A stretch of 64,000 nucleotides of DNA from Parasutterella secunda (GCF_016901835.1 NZ_JACJKX010000003.1:124001-188000); one strand, 5' to 3'; counted from the stretch's first letter, positions 7,246 to 16,267 are shown. Program-made: numbers and translations. Notes: generated by a model from the letters alone, not told the origin.

Positions 7246-9180
7246 TCAGGATTCCTTAAGTTTGACCACTCCGAGACTTGTATCGGTTTTGACCCGGGCG
7301 GTAAGCGTCATTTCACACTTTTTGCAATCAAAGGTGGCCCGGTAAACATTCGGCCCGGATTTTAAAATCAAAGGATCGGGGCGGTACCGACTCTTTAATG
7401 CCGGGTCGGCCTTCACTTTATCAAGATTATCTTTTAAGCACAGTCCTAAGGCATAGCGGACACAGTGCTTGGTGAGCATGACAGGAACTTCTCGGCGCAC
7501 GGATCCGGTTTCAAGCGCCGGTTCCGTGATAACAGCTTCGTGGCGCTTATAAAATCGAACGGCCTGCTCGTTTAAGACGTTGGCTCTGAAATCCACTGCA
7601 TCGGGATAGGGGAGCGACTCAGTGACGTGAGCTTTCGGTAAGCGCTCGAAATGATCGAGTCTTTCTTTTTGCATTTTTTCAAGCGCTTCGCGACGCATCG
7701 CATTGACGATACTTGCGGGTGCAAAATAGCCCTGATCGTCCAGTGTCAGACGGACAATTTCAAAGTCGGTTTCGCCCGTTTTTTTGAGATTTTTTTCAAT
7801 ATTGCTTCGGTTTTGTTCGATTCGAGCCGCTTTTTGCATGTTATCCGGGCGGGCTTGAGCGATCGCACAATTGCCTCGGCTGTCTTCGAGTCGTAAGGTA
7901 AAGCCTTCTTCTGAAGCGCTCCAAAAAGCGTTTAGGCCGATCAGTCGTTTGGCGGTCGATTTCGATAGTGCCTCTTCCCACGCCTGATCACGGTTTCTAT
8001 ACAAAACGGTGCCCGGGGTAAGCTGCGGGTGTTTTTTCGAAATCGGCCGTTCTCTGAGTGTCAAGCGCCAAAGCCCATGATCGATTTCTTCGGCGCGATT
8101 AACGGCAAAGCCCATGAGCGTTTTATCACGGCTTAAATAGGTTAAACCGTCAGCGTTATGAAGTTCTTCTTCCGATTTAACTTCTATGGCGTCCGATGCG
8201 ATACGCACGATTTGCCCGATTTTCTCACCGCTGTTTTTCGGCGTTTCAAACACAGCCATATCGTGATGGCGCTCGCGCGTAAAGTAATCGGTAAAACCTC
8301 GATTGAAGGATTTGCGCGGATCGGGTTCAAAATTGATGAAGCTCACACCGTCACTGGAACGTTTGAGATCACCTCTTTCGGCGATGATCTGATCGAGAGC
8401 ACGACGGTAGTGAGCGGTGATGTTTTTCACATAAGAGACGTCTTTTAAGCGGCCTTCGATTTTGAAGCTTCGCACTCCCGCGTCGATAAGTGCCGAGAGA
8501 TTATCGGTTTGGTTATTGTCTTTTAAAGACAGCACGTGCCGGTCGGCGATAAGCTCTTTGCCCTCTTCGGTATAAACACTGTAAGGAAGACGGCAAAGTT
8601 GGGCACAGGCACCGCGATTGGCGCTGCGCCCGGTGGCAGCAAAACTTGCGTAACACTGACCGGAATAGCTCACGCAGAGCGCACCATGGATAAAGTACTC
8701 AATTCTGGCCGATTGAAGTGTCTCGTAGCATTGCCGGATTTCGGCAAGATTCATTTCCCGGGCAAGCACCACTTGGGAAAATCCCACGCTTTCCAAAAAA
8801 CGGGCCTTTTGTGGTGAACGGACATCGCATTGAGTGGAGGCGTGCAGCTGTATGGGCGGCAGGTCACTATCCAAAATCCCCATATCCTGCACAATCAGGG
8901 CATCGACTCCGTTTTCGTAAGCAAGCCAGGCTAATCGAACCGCTTCGAGCCTTTCACTGTCATTGACAATGGTGTTGAGTGTCATGTAGACACGGGCATC
9001 GAAGCGATGAGCAAAATCCGTGAGCCGTTTGATATCGGCAAAGGCGTTGGCCGCTTCGACGCGGGCCCCGAACCCGGGTCCGCCGATATAGACCGCATCG
9101 GCTCCGTGCAAAATGGCTTCAATGCCGACATCGGCGTTTTTAGCGGGTGCGAGCAGTTCGAGTTCTTGAGATTTGTTCAC
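7246..9180 (-). CDS. rlhA: U32-family protein, probable 23S rRNA C2501 hydroxylase RlhA
   Basis: 644 residues, close to the roughly 650 of E. coli RlhA (formerly YdcP), which hydroxylates C2501 of 23S rRNA. The N-terminal TIM-barrel-like U32 core begins ELLAPAKNADVG. The U32 signature with its cysteines (NRGACAQLCR) lies near residue 190, and the C-terminal third ends with more cysteines (CKKCEMT), as expected for the long RlhA type rather than the shorter TrhP. The start is GTG at 9178-9180, overlapping the stop of the upstream ankyrin gene by GTGA. RlhA versus another long U32 protein is inferred from length and domain order. Confidence 0.75.
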   Translation of the reverse strand: MNKSQELELLAPAKNADVGIEAILHGADAVYIGGPGFGARVEAANAFADIKRLTDFAHRFDARVYMTLNTIVNDSERLEAVRLAWLAYENGVDALIVQDMGILDSDLPPIQLHASTQCDVRSPQKARFLESVGFSQVVLAREMNLAEIRQCYETLQSARIEYFIHGALCVSYSGQCYASFAATGRSANRGACAQLCRLPYSVYTEEGKELIADRHVLSLKDNNQTDNLSALIDAGVRSFKIEGRLKDVSYVKNITAHYRRALDQIIAERGDLKRSSDGVSFINFEPDPRKSFNRGFTDYFTRERHHDMAVFETPKNSGEKIGQIVRIASDAIEVKSEEELHNADGLTYLSRDKTLMGFAVNRAEEIDHGLWRLTLRERPISKKHPQLTPGTVLYRNRDQAWEEALSKSTAKRLIGLNAFWSASEEGFTLRLEDSRGNCAIAQARPDNMQKAARIEQNRSNIEKNLKKTGETDFEIVRLTLDDQGYFAPASIVNAMRREALEKMQKERLDHFERLPKAHVTESLPYPDAVDFRANVLNEQAVRFYKRHEAVITEPALETGSVRREVPVMLTKHCVRYALGLCLKDNLDKVKADPALKSRYRPDPLILKSGPNVYRATFDCKKCEMTLTARVKTDTSLGVVKLKES

Positions 9181-9950
9181 GGACGGGTTCCTTGATCAGA
9201 AGTCTGAGCGGAAGATTCAGAATTGTTCTGTGAGTCTGCGCTCTCAATCGGGACAGAATCAGAGGAGGGGGCGGTTTCGGGGACCGGCCAAGGTGCGCAG
9301 GCTGATATTTGAAGCTTTTGAGCCAAAGCGCTGTCGCCTCGTTTTTGAGCAATTGCAGCCGGACTGATACCCTGATCGGTACACAGTGTTTTATCAGCTC
9401 CGGCCTTTAGCAGTGCATCAACGGTACTCGTTGCAATGATTCGAGAAGCCATGTATAGGGGCGTGACACCGCGCTCGGTTCGGGCGTTAACCTCAGCGCC
9501 TTTTTGAATTAAAAATCGCACCATTTCGGTCTGACCGGTACTGGCAGCGTAGTGCAGTGCCGTCCAACCGTAGTTGGCGTTCACGGGAGCGCCCATGTCA
9601 AGGAGTTTTTGAGCAAGCGCTTCATCGCCTTTGATGGCGGCAAGCATTAAAGGAGTCTCGCCTCTTAAGGTCGGTACCTTCACGTTGATTTTGAAGCTTC
9701 GCAAAAGCACTTGGTTGGTGCTGACCTTGGCGTCCATTCGGATGGCAAAAACAAGAGGCGTGTCGCCATTGGGCAGATAAAAATTGGGGTCGTACGCGAG
9801 CTCTCTGAGCATATAAGCCACTTTGGGCGCATCGTCTTTGGCGATAGCTTCCTGAAGCTGCCGATCAAGCGGCACGCCCGGTGTGATGCTTTGAGCCATA
9901 CAGAGAAGGCTTTGGGCGCAAAGCGCCAGGGTCAGACACAGTTTAATCAT
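9177..9950 (-). CDS. Secreted ankyrin-repeat protein
   Basis: 257 residues. A signal peptide (MIKLCLTLALCAQSLLCMAQ) precedes four to five ankyrin repeats recognisable by GETPLMLAAIKGDEALAQ, GWTALHYAASTGQTEMVRF and GVTPLYMASRI. The last about 35 residues are Ser/Pro-rich and disordered. Ankyrin repeats bind proteins; here the protein is exported, so a partner in the periplasm is likely. The ATG at 9948-9950 overlaps the tatD stop by 8 nt, and the stop overlaps rlhA by 4 nt, so the three genes form one coupled operon. Confidence 0.85.
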   Translation of the reverse strand: MIKLCLTLALCAQSLLCMAQSITPGVPLDRQLQEAIAKDDAPKVAYMLRELAYDPNFYLPNGDTPLVFAIRMDAKVSTNQVLLRSFKINVKVPTLRGETPLMLAAIKGDEALAQKLLDMGAPVNANYGWTALHYAASTGQTEMVRFLIQKGAEVNARTERGVTPLYMASRIIATSTVDALLKAGADKTLCTDQGISPAAIAQKRGDSALAQKLQISACAPWPVPETAPSSDSVPIESADSQNNSESSAQTSDQGTRP

Positions 9951-10713
9951 TGGCGAGTCCAAAAAAGCGGTTGGCATTACGCATGGTTATTTGCGCAATA
10001 GTTTCACAATCGGTTTGACGCAATTGTGCTAAAAATTGTGCCACATGAGGCACAAAAGAGGGTTCGTTGCGCTTGCCACGCAAGGGAATAGGGGCAAGGT
10101 AAGGACTGTCGGTTTCGATAAATATCCTGTCTTGCGGGGCTTTGCGAGCGACTTCCTGAATATCCTGAGCTGAGCGGAAGGTCACGATACCGGAAAAAGA
10201 GAGGTATCCGCCCATATCGAGTGCTTTTTTAGCAAAGTCCCAATCACCGCAAAAGCAGTGCAGTACAAAACCGCAACGGTAAGCCTGGTGAGCCTTCAAA
10301 ATGGCAATGGTATCGTCCTGCGCTTCACGAGAGTGGATGATGAGGGGTTTGCCGCTAAGGTTAGCCGCATCAATGTGGGTGCCAAAACGCTTGCGCTGCC
10401 AATCAAGCGGTTCATGACAGTAGTGATAGTCAAGCCCTGTTTCACCGACAGCAACCATCAAGGGATGCTTGACTCGTTTGGCGATTTCTTCAGTGCTCAG
10501 ATCAGGCAGTTCTTCGTCCTGAGGACTCACAGCAAACGCTCCGAAAATTCCTTCGTTTTCTTCAGCAAGCTTGAGAACAGGCTCAATTTCTGCTTCTTCC
10601 GTTGCCACGACAACCGCACGAGTGACCTGTGCCTGTCTCATTCGAGTGATGACATCGGTTCGATCATTGTCAAACTGAGGCATGTGGATGTGGCAGTGGG
10701 TATCAAAAAACAT
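9943..10713 (-). CDS. tatD: TatD-family metal-dependent hydrolase (DNase)
   Basis: 256 residues, a full-length TatD/YcfH/YjjV-type TIM-barrel hydrolase. Metal ligands are visible: H6 and H8 in THCHIH, the Glu in VGETGLDYH, His in IIHSRE, His in LHCFCG, and Asp in ETDSPYLAP. Family members are 3'-5' exonucleases or D-aminoacyl-tRNA-related hydrolases; the exact paralogue cannot be told from sequence alone. It is first in an operon with the ankyrin and rlhA genes. Confidence 0.88.
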   Translation of the reverse strand: MFFDTHCHIHMPQFDNDRTDVITRMRQAQVTRAVVVATEEAEIEPVLKLAEENEGIFGAFAVSPQDEELPDLSTEEIAKRVKHPLMVAVGETGLDYHYCHEPLDWQRKRFGTHIDAANLSGKPLIIHSREAQDDTIAILKAHQAYRCGFVLHCFCGDWDFAKKALDMGGYLSFSGIVTFRSAQDIQEVARKAPQDRIFIETDSPYLAPIPLRGKRNEPSFVPHVAQFLAQLRQTDCETIAQITMRNANRFFGLAND

Positions 10714-10735
10714 TATTGTTCATTCCGTTAATAAC

Positions 10736-10756
10736 GAAGGGGCCCGAGGCCCCTTC
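10736..10756. terminator. GC-rich hairpin, possible terminator between acyl-CoA synthetase and tatD
   Basis: A 9-bp perfect stem (GAAGGGGCC / GGCCCCTTC) with a 3-nt loop lies just after the stop of the upstream acyl-CoA synthetase gene. There is no T-run after it on either strand, so termination may be weak or Rho-assisted. Confidence 0.45.
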
Positions 10757-10772
10757 AAAAAGACAGTGGCAA

Positions 10773-12605
10773 TCAGTGCTTGCGGGGAGACTCGTAGAGT
10801 TCTTCAATCTCTTGGGCAAAACGCTCGGCAATCTGTCTGCGACGCAATTTCATCGTCGGAGTCAGAAGCCCGTCTTCAGCCGTCCAATGTTTGCGCAGAA
10901 TATAAACGTTGCGCGGCACGCCGTACTGTGGGAAATGCTTGGCAGCCTGACGCACACGTTTGACGATTTTTGCCCTGAGGTCTCGGCAACGGTTAAGGGC
11001 GGGACTGTCGGGCGTAATGCCCACTTCTTCGCACACGAGCCTAAAGAGCATCTCATTGACGACTACAAGTGCAGTGATATAAGGACGACCTTCACCGACC
11101 ACCATCACCTGTTCAAACAGATGATCTTCCTGGATGGCAAATTCAACGTCGACCGGACAGATCTTTTCACCGGTACTCGTGACAATAATTTCTTTGATAC
11201 GACCTTTAATACGGACACGTCCGCCGTCACTTAAATCAACCTGATCGCCCGTCCTGAGCCAACCGTCTTCGGTAAATGTTTCGGCCGTTTCTTTGGGCAA
11301 ATTCCAGTAGCCCTTCATCATACTGGGGCCGAAAACCTGAAGTTCATCATTGGCGCCGGCTCGCACTTGGCAGCGAGCTAACGGTATACCGACGGTGTTG
11401 GGGTGGTTACCTGTCATGCCGTTCATGGAAATCACAGGGCTGTATTCGGTGAGACCGTAGGCTTGGCGGATATTGAGTCCCAAGGCACAGAAGAATTTCG
11501 CCACCATCCCGTTTAAGGCTGCTCCGCCGCTCACAATGTATTTAAAGCGGGGACCGAAGAGCGCTCGGACGGGTTCGGCTACTTCATTGAAGTAGAGCGA
11601 CTTGATGAGATCGTCCATTGCGGGCAATCCGTCATCTTCTAACGGAAGGTCATTGGCGCGGCAAAAATCACGCCAACCGGCTGCAACCACGCGGTCGGCC
11701 ATCTCCTGAAAAGAGGCGCCTTTTTTGACATATTGAGCTTGAATTTTGGCGTAAAACTGCTCAAGGATGCGGGGTACCGAACACATGACCGTGGGATGGA
11801 TGTCCTTGAAGTCTTCGGCAAGTTGCATCGGGCCGCGGCTAAAGACAAGCGTTGCCCCGTGCGCCACGCAGTTGTAGTACGTTGCCGTTCGCTCAAAAGT
11901 GTGTGACAGAGGCAGGTACGATAAGAAGAGATCTTCGTCCGTGAGAGGCATCTGTTTGGCAATATCCTGTACGTTGGATAAAACCGCACGGTGTGTGAGC
12001 ATGACCCCCTTGGGGCGACCGGTGGTGCCGGAAGTGTAGACAATGGCCGCAAGATCCTCTTCTTCGGGACCTGCCGGCAAATCAGCCTCATTAAAGGACT
12101 CGCCCTGTTGAAGCCACTTTTTAACACCGCAGTAGTGAGTGGCGTTACTTTGACCTTCCTCTTCCTCGGTGGTAAAGACAACTTGTTCAAGAGTCGGCAC
12201 CGGTGTGTCGGAATTGAAAATTGCATTCCAACGCGCCTTGGTCGTCGTTACCAAAAAGCGGCAGCCGCTGTCACTCATGATATAAGCGGCTGACTCGGGT
12301 GTGTCAATCGCGTGAAGCGGAACCGGAATCAGGGCATTTGCTAAGGCAGCCTGGTCAAAAGTGAGCGCATCGAGCGAATTGATCAGCAACATCGCGACTC
12401 GATCACCGCGCTTAAAGCCCATTGCGGCAAAAGCTTTTCGCCAGCGCATGACCCGTTCACCGAATTCGCGCCAGGTGACACTCGTCCACTTTTCATGTTC
12501 ATAATCAAAATAGCGATAACCCTCTTTATCAGGTTGAGTGGCGAGGGTGTGGGTGAGCATCTCCGGGAGTGTTTTGAAATCATCAATGTAGGTATGATCA
12601 GCCAT
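10773..12605 (-). CDS. Long-chain acyl-CoA synthetase (AMP-forming)
   Basis: 610 residues of the ANL adenylating superfamily, long-chain fatty-acid CoA ligase type (COG1022-like, as in mycobacterial FadD15). It shows the P-loop VYTSGTTGRPKGVMLTH, AYGLTEYSP, the GWLRTGDQ motif with its conserved Asp, and the hinge GRIKEIIVTSTGEKI. It activates fatty acids to acyl-CoA at the expense of ATP, probably at the inner face of the membrane. A second gene of the same family lies directly upstream in the same orientation, pointing to duplication. Confidence 0.85.
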   Translation of the reverse strand: MADHTYIDDFKTLPEMLTHTLATQPDKEGYRYFDYEHEKWTSVTWREFGERVMRWRKAFAAMGFKRGDRVAMLLINSLDALTFDQAALANALIPVPLHAIDTPESAAYIMSDSGCRFLVTTTKARWNAIFNSDTPVPTLEQVVFTTEEEEGQSNATHYCGVKKWLQQGESFNEADLPAGPEEEDLAAIVYTSGTTGRPKGVMLTHRAVLSNVQDIAKQMPLTDEDLFLSYLPLSHTFERTATYYNCVAHGATLVFSRGPMQLAEDFKDIHPTVMCSVPRILEQFYAKIQAQYVKKGASFQEMADRVVAAGWRDFCRANDLPLEDDGLPAMDDLIKSLYFNEVAEPVRALFGPRFKYIVSGGAALNGMVAKFFCALGLNIRQAYGLTEYSPVISMNGMTGNHPNTVGIPLARCQVRAGANDELQVFGPSMMKGYWNLPKETAETFTEDGWLRTGDQVDLSDGGRVRIKGRIKEIIVTSTGEKICPVDVEFAIQEDHLFEQVMVVGEGRPYITALVVVNEMLFRLVCEEVGITPDSPALNRCRDLRAKIVKRVRQAAKHFPQYGVPRNVYILRKHWTAEDGLLTPTMKLRRRQIAERFAQEIEELYESPRKH

Positions 12606-12705
12606 TTTGATGTGTCTTTACAGAAGTTTTTTCTAAACAACTTATTCTACAGAAACAATGCTCTAAAAAATCACCTCTTTTTGTGTCTTTTTGTGCGAGA
12701 AAGGA

Positions 12706-12737
12706 CAAAGAAAAGGCAAGGAACGATTGTCCTTGCC
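12706..12737 (-). terminator. Intrinsic terminator after the upstream acyl-CoA synthetase
   Basis: Read on the minus strand, GGCAAGGA, a 7-nt loop and TCCTTGCC (12715-12737) are followed by TTTTCTTT. This separates the two tandem acyl-CoA synthetase genes into different transcription units, at least in part. Confidence 0.8.
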
Positions 12738-12762
12738 TGATTGAGAAACACCGTTTAAAGAA

Positions 12763-14655
12763 TTATCCGGCGTGCGTTTCGTAGAGCTTTGTAATGTCGT
12801 CCTGGAAGCGGGCCTTAATGATGTGCCGCTTTAATTTCAAAGTCGGTGTAAGCATACCGTTTTCGATGGTCCAGGCATTCAGTGTCGGGATCACGGCACG
12901 GGGCACACCGTATTGCGGGAAGCCCTTGGTGAGTTTTTTCACCCGGCGCACAAGCGTTTGCTGAACAACCTTGGCATTTAATGACTTCGGGTCATTGGCA
13001 TCAAGATTGAGTTCTTTAGCGAGCGCTTTCCAGTGTTCCGTCTCCAAAACAGCCACAATGCTGACGTACGGTAAGCCTTCACCCACGGCCATCACCTGAG
13101 CAAATAAGGGATCGGTTTCAATGGCCATTTCCAAGTCAGCCGGCGGAATCTTCTCACCGGAGCTCGTGACGATAATTTCCTTGATACGGCCCTTAATACG
13201 AACGTGGCCGGAGGGGAGAATATCGGCTTGGTCGCCCGTTTTAAGCCAACCGTCTTCGGTAAAGACATCAGCCGTAGCTTCCGGTCGGTTCCAGTAACCC
13301 TGCATCACGCAGGGGCCTTTGACTTGCAATTCGTCATTGTCGCCTAAGCGCAGCTGCATGTTGGGCAAAGCCATCCCGACGGTTGAGGGATCGTTGTGAT
13401 GCTCTTTATTGACGGCAAGAATAGGGCTCGTTTCAGTCATTCCGTAGCCCTGATAAATAGGAATCCCTAAACCGATAAAGGTTTTGGCCACAGACTGGTT
13501 CAGTGCAGCGCCGCCCGAAATGAAAGCATGGGGCTTGACGCCGCCAAATACTTTGCGAAGGGTGGAGCCCACCTTGGCGTCGAGCCAATCGCCCATAAGG
13601 CCGTCCAGGCATTCACGCCAGGAATGTTCCACCGGCAAACCGTTTTCTTTGCAGAAACGTCGCCAACCCACTTCAACCGCCCAATTGAAAACGTAGCGGG
13701 TCACCATGCCCTTTTTGGCAAGTTGATCGTGCAGTCGGGCGTAGATGCGCTCGTAGATGCGCGGCACGGACATCAGAATGGTCGGACGCACATGCTGCAG
13801 GTCATCGACGATTTGCAGGATGTTGCGGTTAAAGAAAACTTCGTTACCCATGCCCATGGCAAGATAGTACGTTGTCGTACGCTCAAAAGTATGAGACAAG
13901 GGAAGGAATGAGAACCACTTGTCGTCAGGATCCGGGCGAATGTTACCCATCACGCCTTTGGCATTTTCCAAAATGTTTTCGTGCGTGAGCATCACGCCCT
14001 TGGGGCGCCCGGTGGTGCCGGAGGTATAAACCAAAGCGGCGAGATCCGTCGGTTCAAGTTTGACTTCCGGCAGGGCAATGTTATCGGCTGCATCGAGCCA
14101 GTCGGCTAAGGTGCAGACATTGATGCCGGTATTATTGACCTGATCGTCTTCCGGCACCGTGTCATCGGTGATGATGACCGCTTTGAGATTCGGCAGCGTA
14201 TCGGCCTGACGGATACCTTTCCACTTGAGGTATTTGGCCGTGACTAAAATTCGGGCTTCACTGTCATTCAAAATAAAAGCGCTTGACCCCGGGGTGTCGA
14301 CTGCATGAAGGGGAACAGGCACCAGACCACAGGCCAGGGCAGCCTGGTCAAAACAAATGGCGTCGATACAGTTAGGCAAAAGCATAGCCACTCGCGAGCC
14401 CTTGTCCAAATTAAACTTTGTAAAAGACCGGCGCCAACGCTGAACACGCTCATAGAGTTCGCGGTACGTCAAGGTTTTCCAAGTTTTTTCTGCAGTCACA
14501 TACTGAGTGAGAGCGGGTAAATCATCATGACGACCCAAATGATGGGTAAGAACTTCGGGTAAAACTCGAATTTTCAGAAAGTCTTCATAACGGGTTTGTG
14601 TTGTTTCCATAGCGCTAGCTTCGTCTATACGGCTCATTGATGTCGGGTTAAGCAT
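12763..14655 (-). CDS. Long-chain acyl-CoA synthetase (AMP-forming), tandem paralogue
   Basis: 630 residues from the ATG at 14653-14655, which has AAGGGA about ten bases ahead. An in-frame ATG 33 bases further upstream lacks a ribosome site. It has the same architecture as its downstream neighbour: VYTSGTTGRPKGVMLTH, GYGMTETSP, GWLKTGDQ and GRIKEIIVTSSGEKI. The two proteins are alike along their length, including the FPQYGVPR block near the C-terminus, so they arose by duplication. They differ in the substrate-pocket region between the P-loop and the TETSP/TEYSP block, which could mean different chain-length preference. Confidence 0.85.
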   Translation of the reverse strand: MLNPTSMSRIDEASAMETTQTRYEDFLKIRVLPEVLTHHLGRHDDLPALTQYVTAEKTWKTLTYRELYERVQRWRRSFTKFNLDKGSRVAMLLPNCIDAICFDQAALACGLVPVPLHAVDTPGSSAFILNDSEARILVTAKYLKWKGIRQADTLPNLKAVIITDDTVPEDDQVNNTGINVCTLADWLDAADNIALPEVKLEPTDLAALVYTSGTTGRPKGVMLTHENILENAKGVMGNIRPDPDDKWFSFLPLSHTFERTTTYYLAMGMGNEVFFNRNILQIVDDLQHVRPTILMSVPRIYERIYARLHDQLAKKGMVTRYVFNWAVEVGWRRFCKENGLPVEHSWRECLDGLMGDWLDAKVGSTLRKVFGGVKPHAFISGGAALNQSVAKTFIGLGIPIYQGYGMTETSPILAVNKEHHNDPSTVGMALPNMQLRLGDNDELQVKGPCVMQGYWNRPEATADVFTEDGWLKTGDQADILPSGHVRIKGRIKEIIVTSSGEKIPPADLEMAIETDPLFAQVMAVGEGLPYVSIVAVLETEHWKALAKELNLDANDPKSLNAKVVQQTLVRRVKKLTKGFPQYGVPRAVIPTLNAWTIENGMLTPTLKLKRHIIKARFQDDITKLYETHAG

Positions 14656-14675
14656 ACTGGTATTTTCCCTTATTG

Positions 14676-14954
14676 TTAAGGGACTCATCCGAACGGATTA
14701 CCATAAAAGAATCTTTCAATCCTGTTCTTCGAAAAGAGGAAATTTGGCTTTTTCTAAGCACAATGTATTAGTGATTGACATGAAAAATAGGTGAAAAGGC
14801 CTAATTTTTGAAAAAATTTCTCTGAAAAAACAAATAGATGTTATTGCAAAAACTCAAGCTTAAGATAGAATTAAGGACAAATTTCAAGCATGTAAGCTCC
14901 TCAATGTAAGAGCGATTCATAGCCTGGTCAGCAATGAAACACTCTCTTACCATG
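14676..14954. other. AT-rich intergenic segment, no gene seen
   Basis: About 280 bp upstream of the acyl-CoA synthetase gene. It is AT-rich and carries no convincing coding sequence or RNA gene. A 75-codon minus-strand open frame that spans it overlaps the terminator stem and was rejected. Confidence 0.5.
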
Positions 14955-15005
14955 CTTAAAAAATGGGTTATCGAAGTCAGACAACGAATTTCGGTAACCC
15001 ATTTT
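14955..15005 (-). terminator. Intrinsic terminator of the NlpE-like lipoprotein gene
   Basis: An 11-bp inverted repeat AAAATGGGTTA (14960-14970) and TAACCCATTTT (14995-15005). Additional pairing inside the loop (CGAA/TTCG) extends the stem, and the minus-strand reading ends in a T-run. Confidence 0.8.
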
Positions 15006-15024
15006 CCTATCCGGCGCTTTTCAG

Positions 15025-15936
15025 TCACTTCTTTTTTTCCAAACTGTAGTTAAACGGCGAATCAATTCGCTTGAAGTCGTCTGTCAAAAGCGTCAGTCGC
15101 CTGCTCTGATTCTCAACCAAGAAATTAAAAAGCTCCTGGCCGTTATCCGATCGGCACTGCCAGACGATGGCGTTCTCATTATCGGCACTGCCTTTGAGCG
15201 TGTAGCGTCGCCCCAGATACGAAAAAGTCATATCCTTTCCGTTTTCGGCTTCAAGGTAGGTGAGGTTAAGCAAAAATGTGCCGTCACCGCTATGAGTTCT
15301 GTGTCGGATGAATAGTTCGTAACGAATACCGGGGCAGTCGGCAGCCGGCAATAATCCTTCATAGTGCAGGGTAGTGAATTGCCCAAGGCTTTCATCTGTA
15401 GCTGAAGTTGACTGAGTGAAAAGCGTTTTGGTTCGTTGAGTGATCGTCCAAAGACCGGAGGGCATTTTTCTCAGATTCCACGTGTCGTCATCGGCTACAT
15501 TCCAGGCGAAGAGTCCGTTCGGAAGTTTTCTATGCTCAAGGGTACGAATCACGCGTCCCTCAGTATCAAAAATAAGCGCCAGACGATCTTCATCGGTAAA
15601 AAGGACATACACAGCAGAGGTGTCTCTTACCGATTGCAGACGAATGGCTTTTTCAAATAAGAGAGGAAAAATGGGAGCGGTGGAAATTTTTTGAATTTCC
15701 AGGCCCGGTTCATAAGGGCCTGAGAAACGGACGTTTACCCGATCACCTAACCGTAAGCCTTTTAATTCCGAGCGGTCAGCATTCAAAGTGCTGAAACTCA
15801 TTGTTTGATTGCTGCCGGTTAAAATCGTGACGGTGTTCATCGTCGCATCCGTGACGACACCGGTCTGGGTGACATTATTTGAAGCGCAGCCGGCAGCCAA
15901 CAGGCAGGTGGCCAACAGAAAGACTTTTCCTGACAT
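15025..15936 (-). CDS. Lipoprotein with C-terminal NlpE-like domain
   Basis: 303 residues. A lipoprotein signal peptide ends in LLAAGC, with Cys lipidated (lipobox LAAG-C). The start at 15934-15936 is supported by GGA nine bases upstream and by being the residue that begins the signal peptide. The C-terminal part (about 185-300) resembles the N-terminal domain of NlpE/CutF: LPAADCPGI with a GDGTF strand downstream, and the closing block DSPFNYSLE that matches the end of NlpE barrels. NlpE senses surface contact and envelope stress and relates to copper tolerance. Here the usual CxxC is reduced to one Cys. The middle region (35-180) is unassigned. A palindrome lies in its promoter region. Confidence 0.7.
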   Translation of the reverse strand: MSGKVFLLATCLLAAGCASNNVTQTGVVTDATMNTVTILTGSNQTMSFSTLNADRSELKGLRLGDRVNVRFSGPYEPGLEIQKISTAPIFPLLFEKAIRLQSVRDTSAVYVLFTDEDRLALIFDTEGRVIRTLEHRKLPNGLFAWNVADDDTWNLRKMPSGLWTITQRTKTLFTQSTSATDESLGQFTTLHYEGLLPAADCPGIRYELFIRHRTHSGDGTFLLNLTYLEAENGKDMTFSYLGRRYTLKGSADNENAIVWQCRSDNGQELFNFLVENQSRRLTLLTDDFKRIDSPFNYSLEKKK

Positions 15937-15980
15937 GGTCGAAATCCTTTGACAACAGCTCTGTCCCAATTTTAGGTCAT

Positions 15981-15997
15981 TGATAATCAGATTATCA
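15981..15997. promoter_or_regulatory. 17-bp palindrome, possible operator
   Basis: TGATAATCAGATTATCA is a perfect 8-1-8 inverted repeat between the divergent lipoprotein and nrdD genes, 45 bp upstream of the lipoprotein start. It does not fit the FNR consensus (TTGAT-N4-ATCAA). It could be an operator for the lipoprotein gene. Confidence 0.45.
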
Positions 15998-16044
15998 GTT
16001 AAATCAAAGAATTACCTATCAATTGTTATAAAAACTCATCATAT

Positions 16045-16060
16045 ATACTATATCTTGTGT
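16045..16060. promoter_or_regulatory. Candidate NrdR box 1
   Basis: ATACTATATCTTGTGT matches the published NrdR-box consensus (aCaCwAtATaTwGtGt, recalled) at about 14 of 16 positions. NrdR is the ATP/dATP-sensing repressor of ribonucleotide reductase genes, and the next gene downstream is nrdD. Confidence 0.65.
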
Positions 16061-16140
16061 TTTAGGGAAATCCCTTAGCTTTTGAAAAACCTCTTTTTTA
16101 TTTGAAAATCAAGTCTTTTTTAAAGTGTGGATAAACCTGT

Positions 16141-16156
16141 TTCCTAAATATAGTGT
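16141..16156. promoter_or_regulatory. Candidate NrdR box 2
   Basis: TTCCTAAATATAGTGT matches the NrdR consensus at about 12 of 16 positions. Its centre is about 96 bp from box 1, roughly nine helical turns. That is wider than the usual three-turn spacing of paired boxes, so the two sites may act through looping or one may be spurious. Confidence 0.55.
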
Positions 16157-16267
16157 GAGTCATAAAAGTGATGAATTTTTAGGCAATTAAATCAGGTGAA
16201 CTTGGTAGAGTAACCCAAGCAAATCGCTCGGCTGTTTTTGAGCGAATTCCTTTTTGGGAGATCCCTG

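Noticed and set aside
14801-15028. A 75-codon minus-strand frame upstream of the acyl-CoA synthetase genes
   Set aside because: It overlaps the terminator stem of the lipoprotein gene and its composition is not protein-like.
15981-16025. FNR-type site upstream of nrdD
   Set aside because: The half-sites do not fit TTGAT-N4-ATCAA at the right spacing; only a different palindrome is present.
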